Below are positions 1 through 8,424 of a stretch of 64,000 nucleotides of DNA, one piece after another (positions within the stretch are counted from its first letter, which is position 1; each line of letters starts with the position of its first letter). The notes beneath the pieces are model-generated. The model was not told where the DNA came from and made no database searches. It worked only from the letters and a program-made list of their open reading frames with translations. The DNA is from Halopiger goleimassiliensis (GTDB lineage Archaea; Halobacteriota; Halobacteria; Halobacteriales; Natrialbaceae): the NCBI RefSeq assembly GCF_000455345.1, contig NZ_HG315690.1:2121360-2185359 (forward strand). The letters run 5' to 3'. Position numbers and translations under genes: made by a program.

Positions 1-195
1 GTGTGTTGGGGGATAAAGCCCTGTGAGGATTGAGGCGGCGACTGGACGCGTCCACGTACTCGGGCTGATACACTTCTCGAAACGGATGCCGTTAGCAGCG
101 AGTGTATCTATGTTCGGCGTGGTTCGTCGATCGTATCCGTAGCAGCCAACGTGGTCAGCTCGCAACGCGTCGAATACGTAGAGGAGGACGTTCAT
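1..195 (-). CDS. Sulfatase-like (alkaline phosphatase superfamily) protein, N-terminal part
   Basis: This gene is cut by the window edge; only the first 65 codons are present, read leftwards from ATG at 195. The translation opens with MNVLLYVFDALRADHVGCYG, the standard N-terminal metal-binding strand of sulfatases and related phosphotransferases (D9 as predicted metal ligand). It continues through TPNID to a nucleophile-type motif, TRPVAASILTG. The position normally held by Cys or Ser is Thr (T49). The partner motifs with SDHG or GDHG lie outside the window. It is divergent from the next gene, across a 218-bp spacer. Family membership is clear; whether the substrate is a sulfate or a phosphate ester is not. 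Confidence 0.85.
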   Translation of the reverse strand, partial: MNVLLYVFDALRADHVGCYGYDRRTTPNIDTLAANGIRFEKCISPSTWTRPVAASILTGLYPPTH

Positions 196-380
196 GGCAG
201 TTCTATCCCGTTTCACCGACCCACAAATAGGTATTTGGAACGAGTGATGATTGTACGATAGAGTGAAACCTTACGGGAACGCTAACGAAGACACCGTATG
301 TACAGGGGATTCCATTGACGATCGAAAAGAGACCAATTGGACCAGTCCTCAAGTTGGTAAGTCACCGAGAGCGTAACCAG

Positions 381-390
381 ATTATTTAGA
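381..390 (+). promoter_or_regulatory. TATA box of the gene at 414
   Basis: ATTATTTAGA is centred about 28 nt before the ATG at 414, so transcription would begin at or within 2 nt of the start codon. That spacing is typical of leaderless haloarchaeal mRNAs. Confidence 0.5.
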
Positions 391-413
391 CGACTTCGTC
401 AAACGGCACTGTC

Positions 414-1319
414 ATGGATCAGGTGGTCGAGAAAATCCAGCGTGGCATTCGGAGCCCCTCACTAGTCGCACGAAAATTGAACCAGTTGTACTACTCCCGT
501 GGCGGGTTACGGTCACATTGTCCCGAAGGCATCGACATCGTCGAAGAAGATTGGGATCATCTACTAGTTCTTGATGCTTGTCGATACGACATGTTCCGAG
601 ACGCCATTGGTGCCGATAGGCGACTCCAGAAACGGATCTCGAGGGGTTCGTCGACCGCAGAGTGGCTCCGAACTAATTTTGACGGACGGCAACTAGACGA
701 TACGGTGTACGTGGTTGCCAATCCCCAGTTTGCGAATCACGCTGATCAGATTGACGTGGAATTTCACGCGGTATACGATCTGTGGGATGAGTACTGGAAC
801 GACGACCTCGAGACCGTTCCGGCGGAAACGGTCGCGGCTGTAACGCGCGACATCGCTGAGGAGTATCCTCATAAACGAATCCTCGCACACTTTTTACAGC
901 CTCATCTCCCGTTTCTTGGTCCAAGCGCGGATCAGCTCCCGTCGTCCGAACGGGCACTGTGGTACTCAAAGATGGAGGGAAGCATTTCGGTTGACGAAGA
1001 GACGCTCTGGACATGTTACGTCGAAAACCTCGAACTCGCTCTGGAGGAGGTCTTGCCACTCGTGGACGATCTTGATGGGAAAGTCGTCATTAGTTCCGAT
1101 CACGGAAATATGGCCGGGGAACGCGTCCTCCCGTTCCCTGCCAAACACTACGGGCATCCGGAACGGCTGTATCACCCGAAGTTGGTGGAAGTCCCGTGGA
1201 TGGAGTTCAAGAGCGAGGAACGACGAAGAATTCGCGCTGGAGAATCGGTGACGACGAACCACACGTACGAGTCACAGAAGGTCCGGAACCGACTCGAAGA
1301 ATTGGGCTATCGATCGTAA
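414..1319 (+). CDS. Alkaline-phosphatase-superfamily protein, short sulfatase-like
   Basis: This is a 301-residue cytoplasmic-type protein with no signal peptide. LLVLDACRYD near residue 50 is the first metal-binding strand. GSSTAEW near residue 78 takes the place of the nucleophile motif, with Ser/Thr and no Cys. VISSDHGNMAGER near residue 227 is the second metal site. It is shorter than classic sulfatases (about 450-500 residues) and lacks the C-x-P-S-R signature. The C-terminus ends LEELGYRS, a tail shared with the neighbouring sulfatase-like proteins. The ATG fits the TATA box at 381-390. It probably acts on a glycan ester (sulfate or phosphate) in the polysaccharide pathway encoded around it; substrate and reaction direction are inferred only from context. 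Confidence 0.75.
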   Translation: MDQVVEKIQRGIRSPSLVARKLNQLYYSRGGLRSHCPEGIDIVEEDWDHLLVLDACRYDMFRDAIGADRRLQKRISRGSSTAEWLRTNFDGRQLDDTVYVVANPQFANHADQIDVEFHAVYDLWDEYWNDDLETVPAETVAAVTRDIAEEYPHKRILAHFLQPHLPFLGPSADQLPSSERALWYSKMEGSISVDEETLWTCYVENLELALEEVLPLVDDLDGKVVISSDHGNMAGERVLPFPAKHYGHPERLYHPKLVEVPWMEFKSEERRRIRAGESVTTNHTYESQKVRNRLEELGYRS

Positions 1320-1373
1320 CCAGGAGAAACACCTGTACAAGTCGGGCACCGTTCGGTCATTGTGGGACGATTC

Positions 1374-2783
1374 CTAATCCATGTACCCGAGTTTTTTGAG
1401 GTGTTCTTTGACGGTATCTCGCTCGTCCACAGTGCGTGTCTCCTCCCAATCGAATCCCGTACAGAATTCACGGAGACGAGACTTCACGTGCGGATCGGTG
1501 ATCTGTTCGCCATTGATTTCGAAATCTGGACAACCCCCGTACTCGTACAACTGGGCAGTGCCGTCGTCCGATACGATAAGTTTGTGCTCGTCGTTTAGAA
1601 CGGCGATTTTACGCCGATCGTACTCGCTACCTTCGAATTCAAACGAGTCGTATCGGATCTCGGGCGTGGCTTCCGTCGAAAGGTACTCAGCGACGATCGG
1701 GCCCTCAGATGGAAGCGTCGTCGGAGATGTTTGCGATGGATCGCTGGTGAGCCACTGGTAGAGGTCGCGGAAATCGACGGGATCTGCGACCCGGACTCCT
1801 CGACCATATTCAGGGTGTCGAATGACGAGCGGAACGTGCAGCAAGGTATCGTGCACCGAGAATCGATGGGCCATCAGCCCGTGGTCGCCGATATTTTCCC
1901 CATGATCACCGACGATGACTACGATCGAGTCCGAGAGTTGACCATCGTCACGAACTGCTTCGAACAGTCGTCCTAGCTGGCAGTCGAGATAGTTGAGTTC
2001 ACCATCGTATAGCGATTCCATGATATCGAACTCCGCATCACTAATCTCCGTATCGCCGACGTGATATTCGAGTGACGAACCACTGAGATCTGTGTATCGA
2101 TCGATATTGTCTATCTCCTCTGGAACGAACTTCGATGTGCAATTGTGTTCAATAAACGGCGCGTGCCCCTCCATATAATTCACGAAGAGAAAGAACGGCT
2201 CCGACGCATCATTCACCAACGAGGATAGGTGTCTCGTCGTTCGCTTTCCACCGAAATCATTCCGCCTGTAGAGGAACTTTGCGTACAACCCGTTGGTCAC
2301 GTTGATCAGCGGATTTCCACGGAGGAGCTTTTTGATAAGATCACTCGTCGTTAGATCACGTTCTTTTTCCCTCGAGATATGCCCAATTTCCCGAGTACTG
2401 CGAAACAGTTGCCATTCCTTGTAGAATTCATCGAATCCGTCGTCGAACTCAAAATGATCACTTATCCAAATATTATTGCTAACGCCGTATGTACGGTATC
2501 CTAGGTTCGAAAACGCTTCGGCGAGAGCCTGGTGGTCGGTAGTGAACCCGAGCGAACCCCCGTGGCAGCCGTGTTCAGATGGAAGTTTCCCAGTGAACAG
2601 TGACGCGTGAGCGGGGAGCGTCCACGGAGCGTTCGTATATGCACGTTCGAATACAGTTGCGTCCTCGGAAAATTCAGAGAGGTTTGGCATCGGGTCGATA
2701 TCACGTCCGTATAACCCGAGTTGTTTTGCGCGAACTGTATCGAGAACGACGAGGATGACGTTGTACTCGTTCGCTTCAGTCAT
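1374..2783 (-). CDS. Sulfatase-family protein (Thr nucleophile position)
   Basis: This 469-residue protein is of full sulfatase length. VILVVLDTVRAKQLGLYG supplies the first metal ligand (D15). TLPAHASLFTG at 55-65 aligns with the C/S-x-P-S-R-x-S-L-x-T-G signature but begins with Thr. VGDHGENIGDHG in the second half is the second metal-binding motif. There is no signal peptide, so it is probably cytoplasmic. The start codon overlaps the stop of the upstream gene by 4 bp (2780-2783), so the two are translationally coupled. It ends LKKLGYMD. Annotation pipelines would call it a sulfatase; the Thr leaves a phosphotransferase or phosphodiesterase role open. Confidence 0.85.
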   Translation of the reverse strand: MTEANEYNVILVVLDTVRAKQLGLYGRDIDPMPNLSEFSEDATVFERAYTNAPWTLPAHASLFTGKLPSEHGCHGGSLGFTTDHQALAEAFSNLGYRTYGVSNNIWISDHFEFDDGFDEFYKEWQLFRSTREIGHISREKERDLTTSDLIKKLLRGNPLINVTNGLYAKFLYRRNDFGGKRTTRHLSSLVNDASEPFFLFVNYMEGHAPFIEHNCTSKFVPEEIDNIDRYTDLSGSSLEYHVGDTEISDAEFDIMESLYDGELNYLDCQLGRLFEAVRDDGQLSDSIVVIVGDHGENIGDHGLMAHRFSVHDTLLHVPLVIRHPEYGRGVRVADPVDFRDLYQWLTSDPSQTSPTTLPSEGPIVAEYLSTEATPEIRYDSFEFEGSEYDRRKIAVLNDEHKLIVSDDGTAQLYEYGGCPDFEINGEQITDPHVKSRLREFCTGFDWEETRTVDERDTVKEHLKKLGYMD

Positions 2784-3994
2784 GATAGGTACCCCAAGTC
2801 CTCGAGTTGTTCGCGCTGTGTTTCTGAGAGGGAGATCGACTGACCGCCCGACCCGTTTCGACGGATGGATTCGAGGTGAGTTTTGGCCTCAGTCACCGAC
2901 GTCGACGGTGTTCCGTATGTCCGTTGCCTCTCGAGGTAAGTCCTGATCGCTTTTGGTGCGTTCGCCCGATAATACGCTCGCTTTGGACTTTTGAGCGCCG
3001 TTCCGACGATCGCTACGAGCCGTTCCGGTGTCGGCGTTCGGGCAAAGACGTGACCCCCGTTTGAGTCCCAGACGCCTTCGTAACTCAGTGAGCCAGTACA
3101 GCCAGGGATAGAGCCCGTCGGAAGGGACGAACGATAAAACGATGGGCCGTTCGATGCTAATCCGTCACGTTGTATGCATCGTCCATCTACCGGCGGTGCC
3201 TGGTTATCGAGCGCACCGAGTACAGTGGGGAAAAGATCAACGTGCCGAAATACCCCCTTCGACGGTCGACAGGACGGGAGGTCCGGGTGAATAAACACCG
3301 TCGGGACTTCTACTAGGGCTGGATGCATCGGACCGTTGTGGCCGAGAAGGCCGCGTTCGCCGAGAAGTTCGCCGTGGTCCGAAGTGTATACGACGAGGGT
3401 GTCTTCAAGGACGTCACGGTCGGCTAGTTCCTCGAGTCGACTAGTAAATTGGCTTGCGTCTCGACCGACCGAGGTAGTGTATTCCGCCTGGAAGCGCCGT
3501 GCTGATTGATTACCGCGGCTTTCGAAGTACTCCCACGCGGATCCATCGAAGTCGCCGTACGGTGCGTGCCCACCTGGACCTCGTTCGACTACAAAAAACG
3601 GCTCCTCGACGCCCTCAAACGCATCGTCGATCGAGGGGGGATCAATATCAAGCACCGAAAAAAGTGGATCAGTGCCTGACGTCTGATCCCTGACCGAGTT
3701 GACGAATCGCGTTTGGAACCCACGAAGATCAAACACGCGATCTACGTCGGTCGGAATCTGATTCGTAAATTCGTCGACGCCGTGTTTCGGCGGATGGTGC
3801 CCTGTAACGAGTGACGCGAACGACGTGGGGCTATGGATGGACGCTGCGATCGTCTTACAGGTGAGACCACGGTTGGAGACGACTTCTGGCGTATAATCCC
3901 ATCGAACTGCGTCACCGACGTAGACGAAAACGTTCGATACGTCGATCGACGAAAGGGACGAAAGTGCGGATGGCATCAGTCGTGACGGTGGCAT
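2780..3994 (-). CDS. Sulfatase-family protein (Ser nucleophile position)
   Basis: This 404-residue protein is first in a two-gene leftward operon with the sulfatase-like gene at 1374-2783 (4-bp overlap). VFVYVGDAVRWD contains metal ligand D28. SPTSFASLVTG at 55-65 aligns with the sulfatase signature, with Ser first and no Pro or Arg at positions 3 and 5. YTSDHGELLGERG is the second metal motif. It ends LEDLGYLS. Two ATGs are possible, at 3994 and 3976; TATA-like sequences near 4027 and 4011 (minus strand) would support one each, so the start is uncertain by six codons. Base composition here looks less GC-rich than the later part of the window. Substrate unknown. Confidence 0.8.
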   Translation of the reverse strand: MPPSRLMPSALSSLSSIDVSNVFVYVGDAVRWDYTPEVVSNRGLTCKTIAASIHSPTSFASLVTGHHPPKHGVDEFTNQIPTDVDRVFDLRGFQTRFVNSVRDQTSGTDPLFSVLDIDPPSIDDAFEGVEEPFFVVERGPGGHAPYGDFDGSAWEYFESRGNQSARRFQAEYTTSVGRDASQFTSRLEELADRDVLEDTLVVYTSDHGELLGERGLLGHNGPMHPALVEVPTVFIHPDLPSCRPSKGVFRHVDLFPTVLGALDNQAPPVDGRCIQRDGLASNGPSFYRSSLPTGSIPGCTGSLSYEGVWDSNGGHVFARTPTPERLVAIVGTALKSPKRAYYRANAPKAIRTYLERQRTYGTPSTSVTEAKTHLESIRRNGSGGQSISLSETQREQLEDLGYLS

Positions 3995-4084
3995 CCACGA
4001 CGTCCGTGTTATACCTGTTCATCACTAAACCTGTCATATGCAAAAGTTTACTATTTCCTTCGTCGACACCTCCGATTACTTTCG

Positions 4085-5311
4085 ATGGCCACGATCCTGT
4101 ACTACGGTACGTCGACCCAAATCCACAGCGGAGCCGCCCAGTGGATGTTTCGTCTCGCGGATCGAATGCGAGAGTTCGGTCACGAAACGATCGCGGTCCT
4201 CCCCGATCGAGATGGGATCGCCGAGTGGTACGAGAGCGCCGGAATCACGACGCGAACCTGCTGGGCCGAGCCAGTACAGCGCCAGTCGTTAGCAGCCCAG
4301 GCCCAGTACCCGTTTCAGTCGCTTCGGGCTGTACGCGAGCTCCGGCGACTGATCGACGACGAGGGCGTCGACGTCCTCCACGTTAACGAGATTCGATACC
4401 TGCCGGCCGTCATCGCGGGCGCGACGAGCGACGTGCGGACGCTTACCCATACCCGAATCTGCCTCGAGTCCCCGAAACTCCGGAAGGTGTTCGGGACGAT
4501 CGGGGCGACGCTCTCGGACCGCGTACTCTGTGTGTCGAACCGGACGGCGGACATGATGTTTCGAAGCGTCGGTCACGAGCGTTCCGTGGACGTACTTCAC
4601 GACGGATTGCCGACGCCCGAACGGTTCGATCCACTCCCGGACGGCGAGGTGTTTCGCACGGAGTTCGACGTCGACGAAGACGCGTTTCTCGTCGTTTCGG
4701 TCTCGAAACTCGTCGAGAACAAGGCCCAAGACCGATTGCTCGCGGCAGCCGAACGAATGCGGGACGAACCGATCGAGTTCGCCATCGTCGGCGGGCGAGT
4801 GGATGGACACGAAGCGTACGCCGACGGCCTCGAGCGACGAGTCGAGGATCTCCAAAACGCTCGATTGACCGGCTTTTACGAAGATCTTCCGGAGGTGCTT
4901 GGCGCTGCGGACGTGCTCGTCCACGTTCCGAGGCACGAGGACCCGTTCCCCGGCGTGGTCCTCGAGGGGATGACCGCGGGGGTGCCGGTAATCGGCTCGA
5001 AGAGTGGGGGGATCCCCGAACAGATCGACGACGGTGAGACGGGATACCTCGTCGACAAAACGGGTGACGTCGAGGGGATTACCGACAGGGTTCGACACCT
5101 CGAACGGAATCCGGACGTTCGGCGTCGCCTCGGAGAAACCGGAAAACGGCGCGCTCGAGAACGCTTCGACCCCGACACGTACTTCGGCGAGATCGATGCC
5201 ATCTACCGTGATCTCTCCGGCGAGCGGCGGTCGCAGCGATCCTGTGGCCCGGAGGACGAACGCGAACGGGCCGTCGGATACAGCTCCTCCCAGGAAAACT
5301 ACTCGATGTAG
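4085..5311 (+). CDS. Glycosyltransferase family 4 (GT-B fold)
   Basis: This 408-residue protein has GT4 architecture. The N-terminal acceptor domain starts ATILYYGTSTQIHSGAAQWM, with a glycine/alanine loop typical of group 1 transferases. The C-terminal nucleotide-sugar domain has VVSVSKLVENKAQDRL, LTGFYEDLPEVL and EDPFPGVVLEGMTAGVPVIG, the last being the E-x(7-8)-E donor-binding signature. There are no membrane segments, so it acts at the cytoplasmic face on a lipid-linked glycan. Its last 13 bp overlap the end of the convergent sulfatase-like gene (5299-5311). Donor and acceptor sugars cannot be deduced. Confidence 0.9.
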   Translation: MATILYYGTSTQIHSGAAQWMFRLADRMREFGHETIAVLPDRDGIAEWYESAGITTRTCWAEPVQRQSLAAQAQYPFQSLRAVRELRRLIDDEGVDVLHVNEIRYLPAVIAGATSDVRTLTHTRICLESPKLRKVFGTIGATLSDRVLCVSNRTADMMFRSVGHERSVDVLHDGLPTPERFDPLPDGEVFRTEFDVDEDAFLVVSVSKLVENKAQDRLLAAAERMRDEPIEFAIVGGRVDGHEAYADGLERRVEDLQNARLTGFYEDLPEVLGAADVLVHVPRHEDPFPGVVLEGMTAGVPVIGSKSGGIPEQIDDGETGYLVDKTGDVEGITDRVRHLERNPDVRRRLGETGKRRARERFDPDTYFGEIDAIYRDLSGERRSQRSCGPEDERERAVGYSSSQENYSM

Positions 5312-6702
5312 CCGAGATCACGGAGGTGCGATTCGAGGTCGTCGCTAGAGCGGGTCGGGACCGTACCGTCGTCCACGAGCGGACCGCGCCGCTGACGCAG
5401 ATCGGTGGCCAAATCCCTCGCTTGACGGTCCGGGGCTTCCTGTTCGATCCCCGATCCGCGATAGATAATCTCGTCGTCGCCGTCGTCGAACGTACAGGCG
5501 AATTCGATGTCCGAACCATCGAGGTTTCCACCGAACACTTTGGTACCGTCGGCGTTCCGAACGCCGCGGAAGGTCCGCATCGAACCCCGCTCTTCTTCAC
5601 CCCATTGGGTCACGAAGAACGCACGATCGCGGTACATCTCGTTCGGTCGTGAACAGGCGCGGCCTTCCGTCGACTCCGGAACGTCTACGCCCGTTGCCTC
5701 GAGCACAGTCGGCATGAGGTCGACGAGACTGACCTGGTCGTCGATGACGTCGCGTTGCCAGTCCGGGCGAGCGATCACGAGAGGGACGCGAACGATGTTC
5801 TCCCAGAACGCTGGCGGTACGTGCCCCATCATGTCGTACTGATCCGGACGAAGGCACTCACCGTGGTCGGCAGTGAAGACGAGCACGTCCCGGTCAGGAT
5901 CGTAGAATTCGCGCCGGACGAGATCGTCAACGAATTCGAGGACTTCGTCTCGAAGGTACCGACAACACGCCTCGTACGCGGCGTGAACGTCGCCAACGTC
6001 GTCCGACGAGTAGCCCCGACCGTTTGCCTTCACGGCCTGTCTGGTCACTCGGCCGAGTTCGACTCGGTCCCAGTCTCGGGAGAGCGACACCGACTCGAGA
6101 TACTCCCGTGGGGGTTCATACGGGTGATGCGTGTCCATGTAGTGAATCCAGCAACAAACGGATCTATCGCGGCTCCTGTCGAGCCACTCGAGCGCCTCGT
6201 CGTGTAACCGTTCGGCCGGCTTGTAGAACGTCTCGTCGTCGGTGACGGTAGAGGCGATGCGACTGAAGACGTTAAAGTACGCCCACTCGGCCGCACCGAG
6301 AAGTGGTTCGAGTGGCCCGTCCCGAAATGCTCCGGCGAGTTGCTTCTTCCACGAGGCTTCACCTCTATTTCCGCCAGTGAACCCCGAGCCGTACCCGTAC
6401 TGCTCACCGAACAGGTAGTTATCGCTCCACAGTCCGCAGTCGTATCCGGCTGCCGCGAGCGACTCTGCGAGCGTCGTCGGCGCGTTATCGGACGGAAGTC
6501 CCCAGCCTGGAACGGTATCCGAGTAGACCCCTGCAGCGAGGCCCGGCATCGCGGAATTCGTGTCCGATGCCGTGGCAACTGCGTGCGTGAATTCGACGCC
6601 ATCGACCAGTGAAGCGATCTCGGTGGCAGCGTTCGCGAACGACTGCTGATTCAACGAGTCCGCCGAGAGCAGGAAGACGTTGGGGGAACGGTCTGTAGCC
6701 AT
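5299..6702 (-). CDS. Sulfatase-family protein (Thr nucleophile position)
   Basis: This 467-residue protein starts at the ATG at 6702, where the MATDRSPNVFLLSADS start puts the first metal strand (D15) at the usual distance from the N-terminus. An in-frame upstream ATG at 6732 would add ten atypical residues. TNSAMPGLAAG at 48-58 occupies the nucleophile motif with Thr first. FTADHGECLRPDQYD is the second metal-binding motif. It ends LRDLGYIE. The 3' end overlaps the convergent glycosyltransferase by 13 bp. It is the fifth gene of this superfamily within 6.7 kb. The likely role is ester cleavage or transfer on an acidic glycan; the chemistry is unproven. Confidence 0.83.
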   Translation of the reverse strand: MATDRSPNVFLLSADSLNQQSFANAATEIASLVDGVEFTHAVATASDTNSAMPGLAAGVYSDTVPGWGLPSDNAPTTLAESLAAAGYDCGLWSDNYLFGEQYGYGSGFTGGNRGEASWKKQLAGAFRDGPLEPLLGAAEWAYFNVFSRIASTVTDDETFYKPAERLHDEALEWLDRSRDRSVCCWIHYMDTHHPYEPPREYLESVSLSRDWDRVELGRVTRQAVKANGRGYSSDDVGDVHAAYEACCRYLRDEVLEFVDDLVRREFYDPDRDVLVFTADHGECLRPDQYDMMGHVPPAFWENIVRVPLVIARPDWQRDVIDDQVSLVDLMPTVLEATGVDVPESTEGRACSRPNEMYRDRAFFVTQWGEEERGSMRTFRGVRNADGTKVFGGNLDGSDIEFACTFDDGDDEIIYRGSGIEQEAPDRQARDLATDLRQRRGPLVDDGTVPTRSSDDLESHLRDLGYIE

Positions 6703-7158
6703 GATATTGGTTATCGTTGCCGTCCGGCCCACACGTAAGACGTCTGCAGACGGGCGCTGTCGCTAGGGGGGTATTTGGTCGTTCGAGACGCCGGACTCAG
6801 TGTCGATGTGTCGACCATTCTGGGCGGAGGACCACGCAGAGGGAGTATTCCTTTTCGATCGTTTGCCAGTGACCGACGGGATAAGCAAACGCTACAGACG
6901 ACGACTTCGACTCGTGACGAAGGGGGGGGCCAATCAACCCGGACTCTTTCGGTCACATCCGTGCATTGCGGGACGATCACGCTAGCCTCCGGTCGAACCC
7001 GCTACTACTAGTCAGTTCCCAGCACCCGGATTCGTCCGGTTTTTCACAGTCAATAGATGTACACAGCGACCACCTACAGTACCGGATCCCGGATAAATCG
7101 TCCGTAGAACCTCGAAACGTGCTCTATCCTTATTACAGGACTGGGGGGTAAGCCGCCT
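6703..7158. other. Intergenic region between divergent genes
   Basis: This 456-bp spacer separates the leftward sulfatase-like gene from the rightward sugar-nucleotide operon. It contains a short run of G (near 6921-6928) and the TATA box of the operon (7128-7138). I see no convincing coding sequence or RNA gene in it. Confidence 0.5.
7128..7138 (+). promoter_or_regulatory. TATA box of the nucleotide-sugar operon
   Basis: CCTTATTACAG is centred about 26 nt upstream of the ATG at 7159, predicting a leaderless transcript for the dehydrogenase-epimerase-glycosyltransferase operon. Confidence 0.5.
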
Positions 7159-8424
7159 ATGGACGTAAGTATCATTGGTGGTGCAGGTCACGTCGGGTTG
7201 CCGCTCGGACTCGTCCTGGCAGATTCCGGTCACGACGTCACGCTCGTCGACACCGATTGTGACAAACTCGAGACGATCCGGCAAGGGACGCTCCCCTTCT
7301 ACGAACCCGGGGCCGAAGCGTTGTTGCAGAGCGCCCTCGAGACCGGTCGACTCACCTGTACCGATCGGATGGACGCGGTTCGTGACTCGAGCGCGGTCGT
7401 TTTCGTCCTCGGGACGCCCATCGACGAACATCACAACCCGCAGATGGAGGGACTGCTCGAGGTGGTCGACGAATCCGTTCCACACCTCTCGCCGGGGGAT
7501 CTCCTGGTCTTCCGATCGACCGTCTACCCCGGAATGACTCATCGCGTGCGCGACTTGCTCGCAGACCGCGGCCTGACGGTCGGCGAGGACGTGTATCTCT
7601 CGTTCGCGCCGGAACGGATCGCCCAGCACAAAGCAATCGAGGAGATCAGGTCACTCCCACAACTCGTCGGTGCGTTCGACGACGAGAGCTACGAGCGTAC
7701 CGTCGAACTGTTCGATTCGGTCGTCGACCGCTGTTTACGGTTGACACCGACGGAGGCGGAACTCGGAAAACTCTTTACCAACATGTGGCGGTACCTCACG
7801 TTCGCCGCCGCCAACGAGTTCCACCTGATCGCGGAGTCGTTCGCCAAACAGTACGACGTGAACATCCACCGAATACTGGATACGACGAGCGAGGACTATC
7901 CGCGATTCGACGTTCCCTCGCCCGGTGCGAACGTCGGCGGTCCCTGTCTCACCAAGGACGGCTGGTTCCTGATCGACAACATCCCCTACAACGAACTCGT
8001 TTCGGCGTCGTATCAGATTAACGAAGGAATGCCCGCCCAGATCGTCAATCGAATGCTCGATATGCGACCGGGGCCGGAGAAGATCGCCGTTCTCGGGATG
8101 ACGTTCAAGGCCAACTCGGACGACACCCGCAACTCCGTTTCGTTCAAGATGCGCAAACAGCTCAGGATGCGTGGGTTCGAGCGCGTCGTCGAGGTCGAAC
8201 CGAACGTCGAGGGATACGATTCCCTCGCCGATATCGAAGACAGCGACTGGGTGATCCTGATGACGCCCCACGACGAGTTTCGGGACTTCGACCGGATTAC
8301 GGATCTCGTCGGCAACGACGACTGTCTCTACTGCGACCTGTGGGGTGCCTGGGAACCCATGCGGTACGACTCGGCGAACGGCTACTTCTACGGCTACGAG
8401 TACGAGGAGGTGACGGCCCGATGA
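7159..8424 (+). CDS. Nucleotide-sugar dehydrogenase (UDP-glucose / UDP-ManNAc 6-dehydrogenase family)
   Basis: This 421-residue, three-domain enzyme performs the two-step NAD-dependent oxidation of a UDP-hexose to a UDP-uronic acid. MDVSIIGGAGHVGLPLGLVL is the N-terminal Rossmann motif. The central helix region has GKLFTNMWRYLTFAAANEF, and VGGPCLTKDG carries the catalytic Cys. The C-terminal domain has VLGMTFKANSDDTRNS, typical of the family. It is first in an operon with the epimerase (4-bp overlap at 8421-8424) and the GT at 9427. The exact substrate (glucose or an N-acetyl sugar) is not readable; uronic acids are expected in haloarchaeal glycans. Confidence 0.9.
   Translation: MDVSIIGGAGHVGLPLGLVLADSGHDVTLVDTDCDKLETIRQGTLPFYEPGAEALLQSALETGRLTCTDRMDAVRDSSAVVFVLGTPIDEHHNPQMEGLLEVVDESVPHLSPGDLLVFRSTVYPGMTHRVRDLLADRGLTVGEDVYLSFAPERIAQHKAIEEIRSLPQLVGAFDDESYERTVELFDSVVDRCLRLTPTEAELGKLFTNMWRYLTFAAANEFHLIAESFAKQYDVNIHRILDTTSEDYPRFDVPSPGANVGGPCLTKDGWFLIDNIPYNELVSASYQINEGMPAQIVNRMLDMRPGPEKIAVLGMTFKANSDDTRNSVSFKMRKQLRMRGFERVVEVEPNVEGYDSLADIEDSDWVILMTPHDEFRDFDRITDLVGNDDCLYCDLWGAWEPMRYDSANGYFYGYEYEEVTAR

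Noticed and set aside
5299-5311. Frameshift at the convergent overlap of glycosyltransferase and sulfatase-like gene
   Set aside because: Both frames end with normal C-terminal motifs. A 13-bp tail overlap of convergent genes is acceptable.
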